Positions 7,590 through 12,150 of a stretch of 12,150 nt of DNA are shown one piece after another (within the stretch, counting starts at the first letter, position 1; each line of letters opens with the position of its first letter). A program made the position numbers and the translations under genes. The notes beneath the pieces were generated by a model that searched no databases, was not told the DNA's origin, and saw only the letters and a program-made list of their open reading frames with translations. The DNA is taken from assembly GCA_002352485.1 (NCBI GenBank), contig DEIM01000001.1:1355-13504 (forward strand), given 5' to 3'. The stretch is from Candidatus Dadabacteria bacterium UBA2774. Its GTDB lineage: Bacteria; Desulfobacterota_D; UBA1144; Nemesobacterales; UBA2774.

Positions 7590-8690
7590 CTATACCCTCA
7601 TTGGCATAATAACCGAGAGATATACATCTTCTCCCTCGGGCTTAATTACGGCCGGGCTGAGCTCATCAATGAGCCCGATCTCAACTTTATCCTCTGTAAT
7701 AACCTCAAGTACGTCCATCAGATACCTGGCGTTAAACCCAAGCTCCACCGGGTCTCCCGAGTAGCTTAAGGAAACAGTTTCTTTGGCTTCGCCCACCTCG
7801 GGAGAAACAGAAACGAGAGTCAGACTGTCTTTATCTATATTGAATTTAACACTCCTCGTTTTCTCCGAAGAAAGAATAGATACACGTCTAAGGGCGCTCA
7901 ACAAGTTGCCTCTTTCTAAGATAAGCGAAAGCTTTGTAGATTCGGGAGTCACCTGTTTATAATCAGGAAAATCTGCATCTATAAGCCTTGCCACAAGTAT
8001 AATATCCTCTCCTTCAGCCATAAAAAAATTGTCGCCGACCCCTATCTTTAATTTCTCTGTGAGCTTAAGCACTTTTCTAAGCTCGCCTACTCCTTTTTTC
8101 GGAACCACAAACCCCTTGTCGAACTTAACCTTGGTATCAATCTCTTTTTCTACGAGTGATAGTCGGTGCCCGTCTGTTGCTACGAGTCTGATTCCCTTGT
8201 CACCTGCTTCTTCAAAATAAATACCGGCAAGGTTTCTTCTGAGCTCATCAGGGGAAACAGCAAATATAGTTTTTGAGATCATCTCTTCGATTACAGAGCT
8301 TTGTACTGAAAATAGCTGATCCGAATGCAGCTCGGGAATAATCGGAAAATCCTCACTCGGAAGACCCGCAATTTTAAATACCGCAGATGAGGCCCTTATC
8401 TCGACCCAGTGATTTCCGATCTCCTCTATCTCTAATTCCCCATCCGGAAGCTCCTTAACTATCTCAAAGAGCTTTCTTGCGGGTATTGCAAGGCTGCCGT
8501 CCTCGGATACCTCGGCATCACACCAAGTGCTCATTGTGGTTTCCAGATCGGTTGCGGAAATTTCAATCTTATTTTTATTTACAGTAATAAGCACATGAGA
8601 GAGAACTGGCATTGTAGCACGTCTTTCCGATATCCCCTGCACTATACCTAGTTTTTGCGAAAACGCTTCTGCTTGTGTCCTAAATTTCAT
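7590..8690 (-). CDS. dnaN: DNA polymerase III sliding clamp, beta subunit
   Basis: Dimeric ring clamp that encircles DNA and tethers the replicative polymerase. The 366-residue length, the start MKFRTQAEAFSQKLGIVQGI, the middle motifs VLSHVLITV, FKIAGLPSEDFP, and LVATDGHRLSLVE, and the end SVIMPMRV are all typical; the three clamp subdomains fall at about 1-120, 125-245 and 246-366. The ATG at 8690 has AGGAG at 8699-8703, 8 nt upstream. It lies 232 bp after dnaA on the same strand, the standard dnaA-dnaN order, with the origin-like region in between; a promoter for dnaN inside that region is likely but I could not pick a convincing one. Downstream is comF, not recF. Confidence 0.98.
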   Translation of the reverse strand: MKFRTQAEAFSQKLGIVQGISERRATMPVLSHVLITVNKNKIEISATDLETTMSTWCDAEVSEDGSLAIPARKLFEIVKELPDGELEIEEIGNHWVEIRASSAVFKIAGLPSEDFPIIPELHSDQLFSVQSSVIEEMISKTIFAVSPDELRRNLAGIYFEEAGDKGIRLVATDGHRLSLVEKEIDTKVKFDKGFVVPKKGVGELRKVLKLTEKLKIGVGDNFFMAEGEDIILVARLIDADFPDYKQVTPESTKLSLILERGNLLSALRRVSILSSEKTRSVKFNIDKDSLTLVSVSPEVGEAKETVSLSYSGDPVELGFNARYLMDVLEVITEDKVEIGLIDELSPAVIKPEGEDVYLSVIMPMRV

Positions 8691-8732
8691 TCTGTCTACT
8701 CCTGTGTACTAATAATAATCAATATACTCTAT

Positions 8733-8753
8733 TAATAGTAGTATTAGTAGTAG
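8733..8753 (-). repeat. DnaA-trio-like triplet repeat
   Basis: Seven uninterrupted triplets. On the plus strand they read TAA, TAG, TAG, TAT, TAG, TAG, TAG; on the minus strand, moving from the DnaA boxes towards dnaN, they read three CTA, one ATA, two CTA and one TTA. DnaA-trios (3'-GAT-5' triplets) are known to be bound by the DnaA filament as single strand during origin opening, and the orientation here matches: boxes first, trio next, dnaN beyond. Confidence 0.72.
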
Positions 8754-8887
8754 GGCCTGTTGGTAACTTGTTTTCCATCCTAACTACTTGTAATTATTAA
8801 TTTCCTTGTGTTGATAAACCTGTTTACTATTTTGGGTATCTATCAACATCTATCCACAGTTTATTCCAATAATTTGCTAACTACTTA

Positions 8888-8931
8888 TTATCCACAGATT
8901 TGTTCACAGCTTTATACACCGCTTATCCACT
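8888..8931 (+). repeat. Phased array of four DnaA boxes reaching into the dnaA stop codon
   Basis: Box starts at 8888, 8900, 8912 and 8923, that is 12, 12 and 11 bp apart, all in one direction. Only the first is a perfect TTATCCACA; the others differ at one position from TTATNCACA. The last box, TTATCCACT, contains the dnaA stop codon (8923-8925) and its final codons. The near-helical spacing suits cooperative DnaA assembly. Confidence 0.72.
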
Positions 8932-10425
8932 CATTAAACTCTCAATATTACGCGAAAGAGTTTTCACCGTGTTTGTTAAAGTAGGGTCGTTTCCCATATT
9001 TTTTTCAATTTTCTTAACAGCATGGATTACCGTAGAGTGATCCTTTCCTCCGAACTTCTCTCCTATCTCCGGATAGGAAGCCCCTGTGTATCTCCTAGCG
9101 AGAAACATGGCAATCTGTCTTGGGAGAGCAATATTCTTCTGCTTCCTTTCAGATTTTAGATCCTGGACCCTGAGCCCGCAGTAGCTTGCTACTTCCTTTT
9201 GGATGCTCTCAATGCTGAGGAATTTTTTGTCCTGTTTCTTTAGGATATTCTTAAGCACTTCTTTTGCCAGATCAAGTGAAACCTCTGCGTTAAGAAGCTT
9301 TGCGTGAGCCATTAAATTCGTAAGCGTTCCCTCAAGCTCCCTAATATTTGAAGTTGTGTTTTCGGCTAGGTAGAGGGCTACTTTGTCAGGAAGAGAAAGC
9401 CCTTCAGTTTCGGCTTTGTTTTTAATTATTGCAATTCTTGTCTCTGTCTCAGGGGGCTGAATATCAGTTATGAGGCCCCACTCAAACCTTGATCGCAGCC
9501 TCTCCTCTAAGTAAGACATGTCCTTGGGGGATTTGTCGCTTGTGAGGACTATCTGTTTTTTAGATTCATAAAGAGTATTAAATGTATGAAAAAACTCTTC
9601 CTGTGTGCTCTCTTTTCCGGCAATAAACTGTATGTCGTCAATCAAAAGCAAGTCGCACCCAAAGCGGTAGCGGTTTCTGAATTCTTCCATTTTGTTTGAT
9701 TTAATGCTGTTAATTACCTGGTTTGTAAAATGTTCGGCGGAAATGCAGCACACCCGTGCCATATTGGATGTAGCTCTTAGAACATAATTTCCTATAGCGT
9801 TAATTAAATGTGTTTTACCAAGCCCTACTCCGCCGTAGATAAATAACGGGTTATAGGCTTCTCCTGGCTTACTTGCAACGGCTGTCGAGGCAGCATGAGC
9901 GAACTGGTTGCTCGATCCTACGATAAAGCGATCAAAGCTGTAATTGGGGTTAAGAACCCCCCTATAAAGCTTATCGGTTTTTGGGGGTATGCGAACCTCT
10001 GGTTTGTACGCGCTTTCGGTTTTTTTGACTACCCGGCTTTCCTCGCGCGCTTCAATCATCAGGCTTACTCTCTTACCATACACATCTTTTATAGTATCGT
10101 TAATGAATTCAAGGTAGTGGTTATTTATCCAGTCCCTGTCAAATTCGCTGTTCGCTTTGAGCACAAGACAGTCCTCGGTCTCAGAAAGCGGCTCAAGCGG
10201 TGCAAACCAGAAGAACACCTGGGGGTTAGATTTTTTCTTGATTCTCTCAAGCACGGGTTGCCACCGGACTTTGTCGTCTGCGGCTTTAGGTCTATCTCTT
10301 TTTACTACAGGATTTTGCTCCAATACTGATGAGCCTATAAAGTGTTCCAGACCTCTACCCTCTTCCGCCGAGTCTGAAAAAAGAGATCTCAAATCATGTT
10401 TAAGAGGTAGTCTTTTAGCAGTCAA
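8923..10425 (-). CDS. dnaA: Chromosomal replication initiator protein DnaA
   Basis: AAA+ ATPase that binds DnaA boxes and opens the origin. Domain I runs from about 53 (VRWQPVLERI) to 120, linker domain II about 121-155, AAA+ domain III about 156-372 and DNA-binding domain IV about 400-500. Walker A is GGVGLGKTH (198-206), Walker B LLLIDDIQF (259-267), sensor 1 VLTSDKSP, the box VII arginine in RLRSRFEWG, sensor 2 NIRELEGTL (360-368) and the DnaA signature GGKDHSTVIHAV (459-470). All motifs are intact. The start is odd: an in-frame stop lies eight codons upstream and no ATG or GTG is available, leaving TTG at 10425, 12 nt after GGAGG (10438-10442). This gives about 50 residues before domain I, more than usual. 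An internal TTG (residue 35) is possible but has a poorer upstream match. Flanking DnaA boxes suggest autoregulation. Confidence 0.97.
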   Translation of the reverse strand: MTAKRLPLKHDLRSLFSDSAEEGRGLEHFIGSSVLEQNPVVKRDRPKAADDKVRWQPVLERIKKKSNPQVFFWFAPLEPLSETEDCLVLKANSEFDRDWINNHYLEFINDTIKDVYGKRVSLMIEAREESRVVKKTESAYKPEVRIPPKTDKLYRGVLNPNYSFDRFIVGSSNQFAHAASTAVASKPGEAYNPLFIYGGVGLGKTHLINAIGNYVLRATSNMARVCCISAEHFTNQVINSIKSNKMEEFRNRYRFGCDLLLIDDIQFIAGKESTQEEFFHTFNTLYESKKQIVLTSDKSPKDMSYLEERLRSRFEWGLITDIQPPETETRIAIIKNKAETEGLSLPDKVALYLAENTTSNIRELEGTLTNLMAHAKLLNAEVSLDLAKEVLKNILKKQDKKFLSIESIQKEVASYCGLRVQDLKSERKQKNIALPRQIAMFLARRYTGASYPEIGEKFGGKDHSTVIHAVKKIEKNMGNDPTLTNTVKTLSRNIESLMSG

Positions 10426-10437
10426 TTTTACTTCGAT

Positions 10438-10442
10438 CCTCC
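10438..10442 (-). promoter_or_regulatory. Distant Shine-Dalgarno sequence of dnaA
   Basis: GGAGG on the minus strand, 12 nt before the TTG at 10425. The spacing is longer than the usual 5-9 nt, and with the TTG codon suggests weak translation. It supports a start at 10425 because no other start codon lies between it and the upstream in-frame stop. Confidence 0.5.
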
Positions 10443-10457
10443 AAATTTAAAGACAAT

Positions 10458-10488
10458 CCATCCACAAGTTATACACAGGTGTGGATAA
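10458..10488. promoter_or_regulatory. DnaA-box cluster in the dnaA leader with an inverted pair
   Basis: TTATACACA (10469-10477, plus strand) and TTATCCACA (10488-10480, minus strand) face each other with GG between them; both match TTATNCACA perfectly. A weaker CCATCCACA lies at 10458-10466. The cluster is in the transcribed leader about 40-60 bp before the dnaA start. It may let DnaA repress its own gene and may be the second half of a bipartite origin. Confidence 0.75.
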
Positions 10489-10542
10489 CTTTTACTCTAA
10501 AATTAAATGTGTTGTTTGGCCCCACCCAGATCCGTAAGTTAC

Positions 10543-10572
10543 ATCCTAACAGATACCAAAATACGTTGTCAA
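10543..10572 (-). promoter_or_regulatory. Candidate sigma-70 promoter of dnaA
   Basis: Minus strand: -35 TTGACA (10572-10567, full match), 18-bp spacer, -10 TAGGAT (10548-10543, four of six). The predicted start is near 10536, giving a leader of about 110 nt that contains the DnaA-box cluster. Weaker promoters closer to dnaA are not excluded. Confidence 0.5.
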
Positions 10573-10660
10573 GTGTTTTGATTTAATCGCATGATTGCAG
10601 TGATTTGCACGACCAAAATCTTGCTATCGACCGGGTGTGTGAAAGTAATATACTTGAATT

Positions 10661-10713
10661 CACATAGTTCATTCGAATGCCCGAGATGGTCTATATGCAT
10701 CTCTAACTATGTG
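10661..10713. repeat. Nested inverted repeat (branched palindrome)
   Basis: Outer arms CACATAGTT (10661-10669) and AACTATGTG (10705-10713) pair perfectly over 9 bp. Inside are two further self-complementary parts: the 10-bp palindrome CATTCGAATG (10670-10679) directly against the left arm, and GAGATG (10683-10688) pairing with CATCTC (10698-10703). The whole could fold as a three-way junction in DNA or RNA. It has no T-tract. It may be a terminator-like structure for the transporter gene, a protein-binding site or a small repeat element; the sequence alone does not decide. Confidence 0.6.
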
Positions 10714-10757
10714 TAATCATTAAATATTTAGGTCTACTTGTAGAACGCATTCATTTG

Positions 10758-12038
10758 CTAAGCTGTGCTGCTCGCGTGCTCTATGCCTTTTTTTTCATCG
10801 ACCCTCACAAGCAAAACCGCCCCTCCGATAAAGAAGACGACTAACATTACGATGGCAAGACGGCTAGAGCCCATGATCTGTGATACAAGGGCAAAAGCAA
10901 GAGGTCCTACTATGCCCGCAAATTTTGAGCTCATACCGTAAAACCCGAAAAACTCACACGTTTTATCTCTTGGGAGCATAGAGCCAAAAAGCGAGCGGCT
11001 GAGCGCCTGTGTACCACCCTGTACGGTGCCTACCAAAAAAGCGAGTATCCAGAAATGAATAGCACTCTCCATGAAGTAAGCTCCAATGGCAATCCCGGTA
11101 TAAACAGTGAGACCGAGCAGGATGGAATTTTTCGTTCCCAGATAACCTGCTAGACGACCGAACGCAAAGGTAAAGGGAATACCTACGAACTGGGTCATCA
11201 ACAGAGCTCCGATAAGCGCCGTTTCATCAATGCCGATTTCAGCTCCGTATATAGTCGCCATTTTTATTATCGTTCCTATGCCGTCATTATAAATCCAAAA
11301 TGCAATGAGAAATAAAAATAGCTCTCTGTATTTTCTGAGCTCTCCGAACGTAACGTAGATTCGTCTAAAGGCTACCCTTACCGGGTTTGCACGGGGCTGG
11401 GAGTCGTCAGGTTTAATCTCTGGCTCCCTTACGTTTAAAATAAGCGGGATCGTGAACAACGCCCACCAAATCGAGACCGAGACGAAGCAAAGACGAGTGG
11501 CTAGTATCTTGTCCGGTATTAACTCGATCATTAAGATATTTATCCCGAGTAGTATCCCCCCTCCGAGGTATCCAAGTGCGTATCCCATTGTAGATACCCT
11601 ATCTATATTCTCCGGGGTCGAAACGCTTGGAAGAAGAGAGTTGTAAAACACATCGGACATTGAAAACCCGAGGTTCCCGAATATGAAAAATAGTGAGGCT
11701 ATAAACCAGTCTCCCGTGGTGACGAAATATAGAAGCGCAGTGGCAAATATGCCTAACCCGGCGAAAGTCAAAAGGAGTTTTTTCTTCAGTCCCGAGTAGT
11801 CTGCTATCGCTCCCATGACAGGGGCCAGCACGGCAGTTATCAGGAGTGCAATTGAAAGGGTGTATCCCCAGTACACGGTTGCGGTATTAGCGCCAAGCTC
11901 TGTCCCGGCGACCCGGCTGTAGTAGATCGGGAGCACAGCCGCCATAATGGTTGTAGCAAAAGCGGAGTTTGCCCAGTCGTACATACTCCAGCTTAGAGTC
12001 TCTCCCCGTTTTCTCACTTGCTTATCTTTTTCAACCAT
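10758..12038 (-). CDS. MFS transporter, UMF1 (Atg22-like/BtlA) family
   Basis: Polytopic inner-membrane protein of 426 residues, about 12 predicted helices. The N-terminal SWSMYDWANSAFATTI (16-31) with helix 1 is the hallmark of the UMF1 family, related to yeast Atg22, and the loop after helix 2-3, APVMGAIADYSGLKKK (72-87), is the conserved MFS motif. A second MFS-like loop, GRLAGYLGTKNSIL, lies in the second half. A charged central loop (about 204-225, EPEIKPDDSQPRAN region) separates the two six-helix halves, and the C-terminus is short and charged. The substrate of bacterial members is not generally known and cannot be read here. The ATG at 12038 gives a family-like start, with only a weak GAG-type ribosome binding site. 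A TATAAT at 12070-12065 (minus strand) may be its -10 box, with no good -35. It is a separate unit from dnaA. Confidence 0.92.
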   Translation of the reverse strand: MVEKDKQVRKRGETLSWSMYDWANSAFATTIMAAVLPIYYSRVAGTELGANTATVYWGYTLSIALLITAVLAPVMGAIADYSGLKKKLLLTFAGLGIFATALLYFVTTGDWFIASLFFIFGNLGFSMSDVFYNSLLPSVSTPENIDRVSTMGYALGYLGGGILLGINILMIELIPDKILATRLCFVSVSIWWALFTIPLILNVREPEIKPDDSQPRANPVRVAFRRIYVTFGELRKYRELFLFLIAFWIYNDGIGTIIKMATIYGAEIGIDETALIGALLMTQFVGIPFTFAFGRLAGYLGTKNSILLGLTVYTGIAIGAYFMESAIHFWILAFLVGTVQGGTQALSRSLFGSMLPRDKTCEFFGFYGMSSKFAGIVGPLAFALVSQIMGSSRLAIVMLVVFFIGGAVLLVRVDEKKGIEHASSTA

Positions 12039-12150
12039 TTCATATCTCAGATAATCTAAGTCGTATTATAGATTCGAGTCAATCCTCTAGTATTATCGGT
12101 TATACATGAAAAACCAACTCGAAAACTATATATCTCAATTGTGAATATTT

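Larger units (their letters stand above)
8691..8931. other. oriC: Probable chromosomal replication origin (oriC), dnaA-dnaN intergenic part
   Basis: The dnaA-dnaN gap is a common origin site. It contains DnaA boxes related to TTATNCACA: TTATCCACA at 8888-8896 (perfect), TTGTTCACA 8900-8908, TTATACACC 8912-8920, TTATCCACT 8923-8931, CTATCCACA 8850-8858, and on the minus strand TTATCAACA 8817-8809 and TTACCAACA 8766-8758. Next to the last box is a GC block (GGCCC, 8757-8753), then a TAG-type triplet repeat (8733-8753), then AT-rich DNA up to dnaN. The order box, GC block, DnaA-trio, AT-rich DNA is that described for bacterial basal unwinding elements. That it is the active origin is inferred from layout and content, not shown. 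Confidence 0.82.
10426..10757. other. 332-bp gap between the UMF1 transporter gene and dnaA
   Basis: No supportable gene. From right to left it holds a small inverted repeat (TCTAC-TT-GTAGA, 10733-10744), a nested inverted repeat (10661-10713), a stretch of about 90 bp with no clear signal, the candidate dnaA promoter (10543-10572), the DnaA-box cluster (10458-10488) and the dnaA ribosome binding site. No T-rich intrinsic terminator for the transporter gene was seen. Confidence 0.7.

Noticed and set aside
9895..10329. 144-codon plus-strand open frame opposite dnaA
   Set aside because: It lies wholly antisense to the well-supported dnaA coding sequence and its translation has no recognisable domain; it is a shadow of the codon use of dnaA.
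12106..12144. Short plus-strand frame ATG to TGA of 12 codons, divergent from the transporter gene
   Set aside because: No ribosome binding site and no known peptide match; too short to support.
1..12150. Mobile elements, CRISPR arrays, tRNA or rRNA genes, defence genes
   Set aside because: No transposase or integrase frames, terminal repeats, regularly spaced repeats or RNA-gene signatures were seen; the coding content is housekeeping in type.

Overview
The window is an ordinary-looking piece of bacterial chromosome around a replication origin. All recognisable genes except the first lie on the minus strand. Reading in the direction of transcription (right to left) the order is: UMF1-type MFS transporter, dnaA, origin-like intergenic region, dnaN, comF, gspL, gspM, gspN, a small cupin, an exported bifunctional-nuclease-domain protein, and pheA. 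A plus-strand sensor histidine kinase, cut by the left edge of the window, converges on pheA. The fused chorismate mutase-prephenate dehydratase, the PilM-like fused GspL, the AsmA-like GspN and the moderate, AT-leaning base composition suggest a Gram-negative, diderm bacterium of the broad deltaproteobacterial/Desulfobacterota type or a neighbouring candidate phylum. No marker here fixes the lineage, and I see no sign of a phage, plasmid or insertion sequence.

The origin: the 232 bp between dnaA and dnaN hold a run of DnaA boxes spaced 11-12 bp apart that runs into the dnaA stop codon, then weaker boxes, a short GC-rich block and a seven-triplet TAG-type repeat (DnaA-trio) next to AT-rich DNA. 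A second set of DnaA boxes, including a perfect inverted pair, lies in the dnaA leader. Together they look like a bipartite oriC with a basal unwinding module, and probably also serve dnaA autoregulation.

The secretion block: gspL, gspM and gspN are nearly contiguous and have their own promoter-like sequence, with a 17-bp palindrome placed like an operator just after the predicted start of transcription. These inner-membrane assembly-platform genes stand here without the rest of a type II secretion cluster, and occupy the place where recF and gyrB often follow dnaN. comF lies between dnaN and gspL.

The left third holds a cupin, a signal-peptide-bearing DUF151 protein with a strong ribosome binding site, and pheA with a near-consensus sigma-70 promoter. 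The 332-bp gap upstream of dnaA also carries a nested inverted repeat of unknown role. I found no clearly new multi-gene system. The best leads are the origin architecture, the gspL operator-like site, the displaced gspLMN block, the nested inverted repeat and the N-terminal extension of DnaA.
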